Below, in pieces: positions 15,636 to 22,594 of a stretch of DNA of 38,399 nt. The position numbers were made by a program, and so were the translations under genes. How positions within the stretch are numbered: position 1 is the first letter of the stretch; each line of letters begins with the position of its first letter. The notes beneath the pieces are model-generated. The model was not told the DNA's origin. It ran no database searches and worked only from the letters and a program-made list of their open reading frames with translations. Origin of the DNA: Chloroflexota bacterium (GTDB lineage Bacteria; Chloroflexota; Limnocylindria; Limnocylindrales; CSP1-4); assembly GCA_919901745.1 (NCBI GenBank), contig CAKKPP010000034.1:18866-57264 (forward strand), given 5' to 3'.

Positions 15636-16757
15636 GTGAAGATCGTCAGCGTGGTCGGCACCCGGCCCCAGCTCATCAAGGCAGCCGCCCTGCAGCCCGC
15701 CCTGCGGGCCCGCCACGTCGAGGTCTTCGTCGATACCGGCCAGCATTGGGACGACGCGCTGGCCGGCGACTTCTTCGCCGAGCTCGGGCTCGCTCGGCCC
15801 GACCACGCCCTCGGGGCCGGCGGCGGGTCACATGCGGAGCAGACCGCGGCGATGCTCATCGGCCTCGAGCCAATCCTGGTCGCCGAACGGCCTGACGTGG
15901 TTCTCGTCTTTGGCGACACGAACTCGACCCTCGCCGGCGCCCTCGGCGCGGCCAAGCTGGGGATCCCGGTGGCGCACGTCGAGGCCGGCCTGCGCAGCTT
16001 CGACCGGCAGATGCCCGAGGAGCTCAACCGCGTCGTGGCCGATCACCTCGCGACGTGGTCCTTCGCGCCCACGTGGAGCGCGGTCGACAACCTGCGCGCC
16101 GAGGGGATCACGCGCGGCGTCGTCCTCGTCGGCGATCTGATGCAGGACCTGGCCGCGTTCATGTCCGCCGAGGTTCGCGACCCGGCGATTCTCGCGGCGA
16201 TTGGAGCTCGAATCGGCCGGACCCTCGAGCCGGGCGCCTACCTCTTCGCCACCGTCCATCGCCAGGAGAACCGCGCCCCGGCAGCGATGGCCGCATGGGC
16301 CGGCATCCTTGCGGACGCGGCGACCGCCGATCGGCCGGTGATCCTCTCGCTGCACCCAGGCACGCGGGTCGCGCTGGACGAGGCGGGCATCTCGTGCGGG
16401 CCGGATGTGGCGCTCGTCCAGCCCCAGGGGTATCGCACGTCGCTGGCGCTCCAGCTCCACGCGGCCGCGGTGCTGACCGACTCGGGAGGCGTCCAGCGCG
16501 AGGCCGCCTGGCTCGGCGTGCCGTGTCTCGTGCTTCGTGGGACGACGGAGTGGGCCGAGGCCGTCGCCGACTCGGCCGGGCGAATGGTCGTCGTGGGTCT
16601 CGACGGCGCCCGTGCCGCGAGCGAACTCGCACGGCTGGCGCCTTCTACCGCGGGCGCCGAGTTGGCCCGCGACCGCGCGGCCTCGCTCGATCTGCGTCCG
16701 GCTGGGGCGGCCGATGCCATCGTCGCGGCGCTCGAACAGCCGCCGACGGGCGCCTGA
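15636..16757 (+). CDS. UDP-N-acetylglucosamine 2-epimerase family (WecB/WbpI-like)
   Basis: A 373-residue non-hydrolysing 2-epimerase with GT-B fold. Motifs are VVGTRPQLIKAAAL at the N-terminus, DTGQHWDDAL, FGDTNSTLAGA, HVEAGLRSFDRQMPEELNR (containing the catalytic acidic residues), ATVHRQEN (catalytic His), LTDSGGVQREA and LRGTTEWAE. The reaction inverts C2 through a 2-acetamidoglucal intermediate. In the WbpI role the substrate is UDP-GlcNAc(3NAc)A, giving the manno-configured diacetamido-uronic acid. In the WecB role it is UDP-GlcNAc. The GlcNAc-specific bacterial enzymes usually read RPExxK and LRxxTERPE, whereas here they are RPQLIK and LRGTTEWAE, slightly favouring the WbpI-like group. 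Start GTG 15636 is set by the family N-terminus. Confidence 0.85.
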   Translation: MKIVSVVGTRPQLIKAAALQPALRARHVEVFVDTGQHWDDALAGDFFAELGLARPDHALGAGGGSHAEQTAAMLIGLEPILVAERPDVVLVFGDTNSTLAGALGAAKLGIPVAHVEAGLRSFDRQMPEELNRVVADHLATWSFAPTWSAVDNLRAEGITRGVVLVGDLMQDLAAFMSAEVRDPAILAAIGARIGRTLEPGAYLFATVHRQENRAPAAMAAWAGILADAATADRPVILSLHPGTRVALDEAGISCGPDVALVQPQGYRTSLALQLHAAAVLTDSGGVQREAAWLGVPCLVLRGTTEWAEAVADSAGRMVVVGLDGARAASELARLAPSTAGAELARDRAASLDLRPAGAADAIVAALEQPPTGA

Positions 16758-16783
16758 CCTCGAGCGCGGACCGGCATCCGACG

Positions 16784-19426
16784 ATGGCCCGGGTTGTCAT
16801 GTTCGTGCTCAACGACGTCCGACGAGATGCTCGCGTGCTCCGCGAGGCCGCGTCCCTCGTCGCGGCCGGCCACCGCGTGACGGTGATCGGCCGTCCGTCT
16901 GACCCCGCAGCGATGACGGAGGATGGAGAGTGGCGCGATGGCGCGGAGATCCGGCGAATCCCGGTTCCGGGCCGGTTCCGACGCCTCCTGCTCGGTGCGG
17001 GCGGTGGCCGGACGGTCGTGCCCTCGGGTGCGGCCTCGCGCTCTCGACGCCCTGCGGCGGTGGCTCGCGTCATCGTGCGCGGCGCACGGTTCGTGGCCGG
17101 ACTGCCCCTGCTCGGAGGTCTGGTCCGCGGTGTCGACCTCCTCGTTCGCTGGCGACTCGGGGTTCTCGCCTGGGGAGAGGCGGCCGCGGCGGCCACGACC
17201 GCCGCCGATATCTGGCATGCCCACGATCTCAGCGGCCTTCCGGCGGCACTGGCCGCGCAGCGCCGCCACGGTGGGCGGCTGGTCTTCGACGCACACGAAC
17301 TCTTCACCGAGGCCGGCGACACGGCAACGCGGCCGGCCTGGGCGCGCTGGGTCCTGCGGAGGCTCGAGCGGCGTGCCATCCGCAGCGCGGACGCCGTCGT
17401 CACCGTGAACGCGGGCCTCGCGGCCGAACTGCGCCGCTCCGCCACGCCGCGGCGGCTCATCGTCGTCCACAACGCCCCACCGGCCCCACCGGCGATGGCG
17501 ACGCCATCGACGCCATCGACGCGTCCGACCGGTCCCACGAGCATGTCTCCGCTTCGCGTGGCCGCCGGCGTGCCCGATGGAGCGCCGATCGCGCTCTACC
17601 ACGGCTCGTTTGCTCCGGGCCGCGGGGTCGAGGTGCTGGCCGCCGCGATCCGCGAGCCGGGCCTGGAATCGGTTCACGCCGTCTTCCTCGGCGAGGGGAG
17701 CGGTCGGGCAATGCTCGAAGCGGCCCGGACCGACCCGGTCTACGGCGCGCGCATCCACGTGTTGCCGCCGATCGATCCCGCCGACGTCACGGCCTGGGTG
17801 GCGGGTGCCGACGTCGGCGTGATGCCGATCGCTCCGTCCACACTCAATCATCGCCTCTCGACCCCCAACAAGCTGTTCGAGTGCCTGGCCGCCGGTGTCC
17901 CCGTCGTCGCGAGCGACTTCCCGGGCATGCGCGAGATCGTGCTCGCCGACCCGGATGCACCGCTCGGGGCGCTCGTCGATCCACTCGATCCGGCCGCCGT
18001 CGCGGCCGGGATCCGGGTGCTGCTCGACCTCGACCCGGATGCCGTCGCCGTGCTCCGTCGACGCTGCGCCGACGCGGCTCGGGAGCGCTGGAACTGGGAG
18101 CGCGAATCGGCGGCGCTCATCGCGCTCTACGGCGACCTCGCGCCCGGCGCGAGCCTTCCTGCGACGTCCGCCCAACCTGCCACCGCGTCGGAACCGGTCC
18201 CGCAGCGCGTGACGTTCGCCCTGCCATCGAGCGGAGCGTTCGATTCGCGAACGCGTCGAATGGCCGTCAGCCTCGGTGCCCGTGGCCACGATGTGCTCGT
18301 CGTCGCCCGGGCCGAGCCGGGCCTGCCGAGCACCGAGACCCTGGCGCCCGGCGTTGTCCTGCGGCGAGTCGACGCCGGGCCGCCGGCAGCGACCGTGCCG
18401 GCTGAGGCTCGCGGCCTCGTGCGCGTAGCCCGCGACGTGGTTCGGCTCGTACGGACGGCGCTCCGTGCCCGTGCCCAGGCACGAGCCGCGCGGGACGTCG
18501 ACCGGTCCGCCGACATCTATCACGCCATGGGCTTCCTGGCCCTGCCCGTTGCGATCGATCTCGCGGGCCGTGCCGGCGCCCCGTTCGTCTACGACGCCCG
18601 CGACCTGTACGCCGAGGGCAACAACATCGCCCGGTTACCGCGGCCGTTGCGCGCAGCCTTTGCCCGGCGTGAGCGCGCGTGGGCCCGACGTGCGGCCGCC
18701 GTCCTCACCGTCAACGCGTCGCTCGCCGATGAGCTGGAGCGTCGGCTCGACATCGCGCGACCGGCGGTCGTGCTCAACGCTCAGGTGGCGTGGTCGCCGC
18801 CGGAGCCGTCACCCGACAGGCTCCGCGACGCGCTGTCCCTCGCGCCCGGGACGCCGATCGTCCTGTACCACGGCGGGTTCATGCGCGACCGCGGACTTCC
18901 CGAGCTGATCGCCGCGATGCGGACTCCCGGCCTGGAGCGGGCCCACCTGGTTCTGATGGGCTCCGGGCCGGTGGAACGCGACCTCCGCGAACTTGGTTCG
19001 GCGCCGGATCTCGGCGGACGCGTCCACCTGCTGCCGCCGGTCCCGCCGGCGGAACTCCTCGAATGGGTCGCCTCGGCCGATGTCGGGGCGATGCCCAACC
19101 AGCCACGGACGATCAATGAACGGCTGTCGACCCCCAACAAGCTGTTCGAGTGCCTCGCTGCCGGGATCCCGGTCGTTTCGTCCGACTTCCCGGAGCGCCG
19201 ACGGATCGTCGTCGAGGACCCGGACGGCCCGCTCGGGGCCCTGTGCGACCCGACCGATCCCGCGTCGATCGGCGCCGCGCTGCGCACGATTCTCGATCTC
19301 GAACCGGACGCCCGCGCCGACCTGCGGCGGCGCTGCCGGCGTGACGCGCAGGAGCGCTACGCGTGGGAACCGCAGATGGCGGTGGTCCTGCACACGTACG
19401 AGGGCGTCACCGGACGGCCCTGGTAA
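16784..19426 (+). CDS. tandem fusion of two GT4 glycosyltransferases
   Basis: An 880-residue protein made of two complete, mutually similar GT4 units. Unit 1 (1-450) starts MARVVMFVLNDVRRDARVL and has WHAHDLSGLP, FDAHELFTE, TVNAGLAAEL and ALYHGSFAPGRG. Unit 2 (about 474-880) has the matching YHAMGFLALP, YDARDLYAEG, TVNASLADEL and VLYHGGFMRDRG. Both contain STPNKLFECLAAG (359-371 and 782-794) followed by VVxSDFP and an acidic LGALxDPxDP stretch. A 20-odd residue Ala/Pro/Ser linker joins them. The HNAPPAP spacer in unit 1 contains a short Pro/Thr/Ser insert. It probably adds two sugars in succession, or the same sugar twice. The ATG follows the epimerase stop by 26 nt. There is no frame break, so the fusion is real in this sequence. 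Confidence 0.88.
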   Translation: MARVVMFVLNDVRRDARVLREAASLVAAGHRVTVIGRPSDPAAMTEDGEWRDGAEIRRIPVPGRFRRLLLGAGGGRTVVPSGAASRSRRPAAVARVIVRGARFVAGLPLLGGLVRGVDLLVRWRLGVLAWGEAAAAATTAADIWHAHDLSGLPAALAAQRRHGGRLVFDAHELFTEAGDTATRPAWARWVLRRLERRAIRSADAVVTVNAGLAAELRRSATPRRLIVVHNAPPAPPAMATPSTPSTRPTGPTSMSPLRVAAGVPDGAPIALYHGSFAPGRGVEVLAAAIREPGLESVHAVFLGEGSGRAMLEAARTDPVYGARIHVLPPIDPADVTAWVAGADVGVMPIAPSTLNHRLSTPNKLFECLAAGVPVVASDFPGMREIVLADPDAPLGALVDPLDPAAVAAGIRVLLDLDPDAVAVLRRRCADAARERWNWERESAALIALYGDLAPGASLPATSAQPATASEPVPQRVTFALPSSGAFDSRTRRMAVSLGARGHDVLVVARAEPGLPSTETLAPGVVLRRVDAGPPAATVPAEARGLVRVARDVVRLVRTALRARAQARAARDVDRSADIYHAMGFLALPVAIDLAGRAGAPFVYDARDLYAEGNNIARLPRPLRAAFARRERAWARRAAAVLTVNASLADELERRLDIARPAVVLNAQVAWSPPEPSPDRLRDALSLAPGTPIVLYHGGFMRDRGLPELIAAMRTPGLERAHLVLMGSGPVERDLRELGSAPDLGGRVHLLPPVPPAELLEWVASADVGAMPNQPRTINERLSTPNKLFECLAAGIPVVSSDFPERRRIVVEDPDGPLGALCDPTDPASIGAALRTILDLEPDARADLRRRCRRDAQERYAWEPQMAVVLHTYEGVTGRPW
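17858..19155 (+). repeat. 29-bp exact repeat marking the internal GT duplication
   Basis: Bases 17858-17886 and 19127-19155 are identical and encode the STPNKLFECL motif of each half. Identity at synonymous sites here contrasts with strong divergence elsewhere between the halves. This suggests conversion or codon constraint over this stretch. Confidence 0.85.
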
Positions 19427-19446
19427 CGACGGAGCCCGAGGACGGA

Positions 19447-19462
19447 CGGAGCCCGCGCTCCG
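19447..19462. terminator. GC hairpin between convergent genes
   Basis: A 6-bp stem CGGAGC/GCTCCG closes a 4-nt loop. It sits in the 44-bp gap between the fusion GT (+) and the wzt-like gene (-). There is no T tract on either side, so termination would be of the GC-hairpin type, and this is uncertain. Confidence 0.35.
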
Positions 19463-19470
19463 CACTGCCT

Positions 19471-20286
19471 CTACAGCACCCCGCTGAGCTGGAGCCGAGC
19501 GGCCTCGGCCTCTTTCTCCTGTCGAGCCTGCTCGGAGTGCGCCTGGTGGAGGGCCACGACGTCGGCCGGATCGCCCTCGGCGACCACCTCCCCCTTTTCG
19601 AGGAGGATTGCCCGGTTGCAGAAGGTCGTGACCCAGTTCATGTCGTGGGTGACGAGCACGATTCCCTTGGCCGCCGCGATCAGCTCCTCGATCCGCTTGC
19701 GGCTCTTCTCCCGGAAGAGCTGGTCGCCCGTGGCGAGCACCTCGTCGACGAGCAGGACGTCCGGGTCGACCGAGGTGGCGATGCTGAAGCCGAGTCGCGC
19801 CCGCATCCCGGACGAGTACGTCTTGAGTGGCGCGTCGATGAACTTGCCGATGTCCGCGAACGCGATCATCTCCGGCAGTCGCCGGCGCATCTCGCGGTGA
19901 TCGAGCCCCATGAACTCGCCGGCCAGCAGGATGTTGTCGATCCCGGTCAGGTCGGGGTCGAACCCGGCGCCGAGGGTCAGCAGGCTGGACACCTTGCCGC
20001 GCATCTCCACCGAGCCCTCCGACGGGGTGATGATCCCGGCCAGCACCTGGAGCAGGGTGCTCTTGCCGGCGCCGTTGGGTCCGATGACGGCCAGGGACTC
20101 GCCGTGCTCAACGCGGAAGGTCGCGTTGCGCAGCGCCCAGAAGTGGGTGGCGCCGTCCATCGGTCGGAGGAGATGGGCGAACGAGTGGCGGACCGTCGTT
20201 CGACGCGTGAGGCGGAGGTTGTAGCGGACGCCCAGCCCCCGGGCGTCGATCGCAAAGGCCCCGTCACCGGGGCGAGTCGCGGACAC
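19471..20286 (-). CDS. wzt: polysaccharide ABC exporter, ATPase (Wzt/TagH-like)
   Basis: A 271-residue ABC ATPase. Walker A GPNGAGKST is at 69-77, the signature is YSSGM at 157-161 (the form usual in polysaccharide exporters), Walker B is VLLVDE at 177-182, and the switch His is in VLVTHD. The N-terminal YNLRLTRR and HFWALRNATF segments are typical of the Wzt/TagH/KpsT group. The C-terminus ends soon after the nucleotide-binding domain, so the carbohydrate-recognition domain of O9a-type Wzt is absent, as in KpsT or short TagH-like exporters. The GTG start lies 2 nt after the permease stop. The frame is open far upstream only through GC bias. With the permease it would export the finished, lipid-linked glycan. 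Confidence 0.9.
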   Translation of the reverse strand: MSATRPGDGAFAIDARGLGVRYNLRLTRRTTVRHSFAHLLRPMDGATHFWALRNATFRVEHGESLAVIGPNGAGKSTLLQVLAGIITPSEGSVEMRGKVSSLLTLGAGFDPDLTGIDNILLAGEFMGLDHREMRRRLPEMIAFADIGKFIDAPLKTYSSGMRARLGFSIATSVDPDVLLVDEVLATGDQLFREKSRKRIEELIAAAKGIVLVTHDMNWVTTFCNRAILLEKGEVVAEGDPADVVALHQAHSEQARQEKEAEAARLQLSGVL

Positions 20287-20288
20287 GG

Positions 20289-21152
20289 TCAGAGCACCTT
20301 CGCGAACGCCGGCTCGAGGCGTTTGAACAGGTACGTGCACGCCCCGAGCAGGGCGAGCGAGGCCACGGTCAGGATCGCCAGCGAATCGAAGGCGGGCAGC
20401 GTCCCCTCGTAGATCACGGCCCGATAGGCCTCGAAGAGGATCGTGAACGGGTTGAGCGCAAAGGCGAGGGCGACCACCGGCTGCGCGTCGAGGATGTGCT
20501 GGATCCGGTCGATCGAGTAGAGCCCGGGCGACAGGTAGAACCACAGGCGCAGGAGATGCCGCGCAAGGTTGCCGACGTCGCGGTAGAAGACGTTGATCGC
20601 CGCGAACAGGATCGCCAGCCCCAGGGTGAACGCCAGCTGGGCGATCGCGATCACCGGGATGAGCAGGAGCATGATCGTCAGCCGGTCGCGGTAGAACAAC
20701 ACGATGAGCGCGGCCAGCGGAAGCAGGCCGAACGCGAAGTTGACGATTCCGCTCAGCGTCGAGGCGACCGGCAGGATGATCTTTGGAAAGTGGACCTGTT
20801 TGATGATCCGTTCGCGGGAAACCACGGACATGATCGCGTCGTTGAGCGCCGCCGAGAACCACTTCCATGGCAGGATCGCGGCAAACACGAAGAGCGGGAA
20901 GTCGGGCTCCGCTCGACCGGCGATCAGCGTGACCAGGACCACGTAGACGAGCATCTGGAGCAGCGGGTCGAGGACCCACCAGATGTTGCCGAGGAGGGTG
21001 TCGGTGCCCTTCTTCTTGAGGTCCGCCTGGACCAGGTAGCGGGCAAGCCGGCGCCGGGACCAGATGTCGCGGAGGCCTTCGGCCACGAGGCTCATTGGCC
21101 CCGGCCGGGCCGCACCGTAGACGGCGCGGATCTCGGGAGTGACGGTCGTCAT
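20289..21152 (-). CDS. wzm: polysaccharide ABC exporter, permease (Wzm/TagG-like)
   Basis: A 287-residue ABC-2 permease. A cytosolic amphipathic N-terminus (LRDIWSRRRLARYLVQADLKKK) leads into LGNIWWVLDPLLQMLVY, the classic Wzm/TagG entry helix, followed by about six membrane segments. Family blocks include PWKWFSAALNDA, the IIKQVHFPKIILP loop, FYRDVGNL, the FYLSPGLYS segment and LNPFTILFEAYRAV. It forms the channel for a polyprenyl-linked polysaccharide. It is the first gene of a two-gene minus-strand operon with wzt. A TACCGT -10 box lies 9 nt upstream of the ATG. The absence of Wzx and Wzy in the window agrees with this export route. Confidence 0.92.
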   Translation of the reverse strand: MTTVTPEIRAVYGAARPGPMSLVAEGLRDIWSRRRLARYLVQADLKKKGTDTLLGNIWWVLDPLLQMLVYVVLVTLIAGRAEPDFPLFVFAAILPWKWFSAALNDAIMSVVSRERIIKQVHFPKIILPVASTLSGIVNFAFGLLPLAALIVLFYRDRLTIMLLLIPVIAIAQLAFTLGLAILFAAINVFYRDVGNLARHLLRLWFYLSPGLYSIDRIQHILDAQPVVALAFALNPFTILFEAYRAVIYEGTLPAFDSLAILTVASLALLGACTYLFKRLEPAFAKVL

Positions 21153-21161
21153 GCGGGGCGT

Positions 21162-21167
21162 ACGGTA
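21162..21167 (-). promoter_or_regulatory. candidate -10 box (TACCGT) for wzm-wzt
   Basis: On the minus strand TACCGT lies 9 nt before the ATG at 21152, predicting a leader of zero to a few bases. The plus-strand box for the next gene is only 14 nt away (21181-21186). Confidence 0.42.
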
Positions 21168-21180
21168 GCACGCTTCCCGC

Positions 21181-21186
21181 TACACT
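21181..21186 (+). promoter_or_regulatory. candidate -10 box (TACACT)
   Basis: TACACT is 7 nt before an ATG at 21194 that opens a 22-codon frame. A transcript starting here would begin at or next to that ATG. Confidence 0.4.
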
Positions 21187-21193
21187 CCCGGCG

Positions 21194-21262
21194 ATGACCG
21201 AACCGCAACCTGCCATGCGCTCGTGGCGGGCCGCGACGTCGGCCTGGCAGCGCAGCCAATGA
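21194..21262 (+). CDS. possible 22-residue upstream peptide coupled to the next gene
   Basis: ATG 21194 opens a 22-codon frame (it begins MTEPQPAMRSW and contains two Trp). It stops at TGA 21260-21262, overlapping an ATG at 21259 in the ATGA arrangement used by other coupled genes in this window. The upstream TACACT box puts its ATG at the expected 5' end of the mRNA. It may be a short leader frame whose translation loads ribosomes onto the glycosyltransferase gene. There is no conservation evidence, and chance is possible. Confidence 0.3.
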   Translation: MTEPQPAMRSWRAATSAWQRSQ

Positions 21263-22506
21263 ACCAGGCTTCCTCTCGACGCATGACGGACCGACCGTCC
21301 CTGCCGCCGGAAGGCCGCCCCGGGCGCCGGATCCTCATGCTGGTCCACAGCTACTACGAGGAGGACCCGCGTGTTCGGCGTGAGGCCGAATCGCTCGTCG
21401 CGGCCGGCGAGTCCGTCGATGTCCTCGCCCTGCGCCAGCCGGGCGCGGACCTGGAAGGTGTCGTCGACGGCGTGAGGGTGCGCCGCCTCGACGTCCAGCG
21501 CCACCAGGGGGCCGGTCTCGGAACGTATGCCCGCGAGTACCTTTCGTTCATCGTCCGGGCGGGCTGGGCCGCGGTTCGCCTCCATCGGGCTCGCCGCTAT
21601 CATCTCGTGCAGGTTCACTCCTTGCCGGACGCGCTCGTGTTCGCGGCGCTGCCGTTACGGCTTGCCGGCGTCCCGATCCTGCTCGACCTGCACGAGGCGA
21701 TGCCCGAGTTCTTCCGGTCGCGCTTTCCTCGAGCGTCGAATCCGATCGTCCATCGCCTCCTGCTGCTCCAGGAGCGCCTGTCCATCGGCGCGGCGACCCG
21801 CGTGTTGACGGTCAACGACGCGCTGCGCGAGCGCCTCGTGGCGCTCGGTGTCCCCAGCGACAAGGTCGCGGTCGTGCGGAATGGCCCCTCCCTCCGCCGA
21901 TTCGATCCGGCGGCCCACCCGCGCCGCGCGTTCATGGAGGACGGCTGCCTCCGTCTCGTGTACGCCGGCGCGCTGACGCCGACGTACGAACTCGACGTGC
22001 TCATCGATGCCGTCGCCGGTCTTGCCGGAGCACGCCCGGACCTGCCGATTCGCCTCGACCTCTACGGCCGCGGTGATTCCGAAGACCGTCTGCGCGAGCT
22101 GGTGGCCGCGCGCTCGCTGGACGGCATCGTCGAGTTCCACGGCCGGATCCCGGTCGAGGCGGTTCCCGCGGCGATCGCCGCTGCCGACATCGGCGTTGCC
22201 CCAACGCGGCGCGATCGCTTCACCGATATCAGCCTCTCGACGAAGATCTTCGAGTACGCCGCGATGGACAAGCCGGCGGTCTGCTCGCGCCTGCCGCTGG
22301 TTGAGTCCCTGCTCCCCGAGGCCATGGCGACGGCCTATCCGGCGGGTGACGCCGTGGCTCTCGCCGGCGTTCTCGCCCGGCTGGTCGACAATCCGGACGG
22401 GCGGCGCGACGCGATCCGCGCCATGGGCGCCGCGGTCGCCCGCGTGGCCTGGGATGCCGAAGTGACGCGCTACCTGGCGATCGTCGACGAGCTGATCGGC
22501 TCGTGA
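21259..22506 (+). CDS. glycosyltransferase family 4
   Basis: A 415-residue GT4 protein if ATG 21259 is used. ATG 21283 gives 407 residues and is also plausible. The conserved region begins RRILMLVHSYYEEDPRVRREAESL. VQVHSLPDALVF, LLDLHEAMPEFF and TVNDALRERL follow, then the donor domain with VYAGALTPTYELDVLIDAV and the signature SLSTKIFEYAAMDKPAVCS. This N-terminus resembles that of the double GT encoded nearby (NDVRRDARVLREAASLVAAG), so they are probably related. It is divergent from wzm and is the last recognisable glycan gene of the locus. Neither candidate start has a Shine-Dalgarno site. The 21259 start overlaps a short upstream frame. Confidence 0.82.
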   Translation: MNQASSRRMTDRPSLPPEGRPGRRILMLVHSYYEEDPRVRREAESLVAAGESVDVLALRQPGADLEGVVDGVRVRRLDVQRHQGAGLGTYAREYLSFIVRAGWAAVRLHRARRYHLVQVHSLPDALVFAALPLRLAGVPILLDLHEAMPEFFRSRFPRASNPIVHRLLLLQERLSIGAATRVLTVNDALRERLVALGVPSDKVAVVRNGPSLRRFDPAAHPRRAFMEDGCLRLVYAGALTPTYELDVLIDAVAGLAGARPDLPIRLDLYGRGDSEDRLRELVAARSLDGIVEFHGRIPVEAVPAAIAAADIGVAPTRRDRFTDISLSTKIFEYAAMDKPAVCSRLPLVESLLPEAMATAYPAGDAVALAGVLARLVDNPDGRRDAIRAMGAAVARVAWDAEVTRYLAIVDELIGS

Positions 22507-22532
22507 TGGCCGGTTCACGCCCCGCGGTGCGG

Positions 22533-22538
22533 TACGAT
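22533..22538 (+). promoter_or_regulatory. candidate -10 box (TACGAT) for the foldase gene
   Basis: TACGAT lies 56 nt before the ATG at 22595. The predicted leader of about 50 nt carries a short AGGA element 12-15 nt upstream of the start. Confidence 0.35.
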
Positions 22539-22594
22539 ACGCGCCCCGTTCCACCACGGCCTCAGCCGGTTACCCCACAGGAACCCACGACCCC

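Noticed and set aside
19427-19470. Small gene in the gap between the double GT and wzt
   Set aside because: It is 44 bp long and explained by the hairpin between convergent genes.
19471-21618. A 715-codon minus-strand frame suggesting a permease-ATPase fusion
   Set aside because: Only the part from 20286 downstream encodes the ATPase. The upstream part overlaps the wzm frame in another phase and is low-quality sequence. The GTG 2 nt after the wzm stop is a normal operon start.
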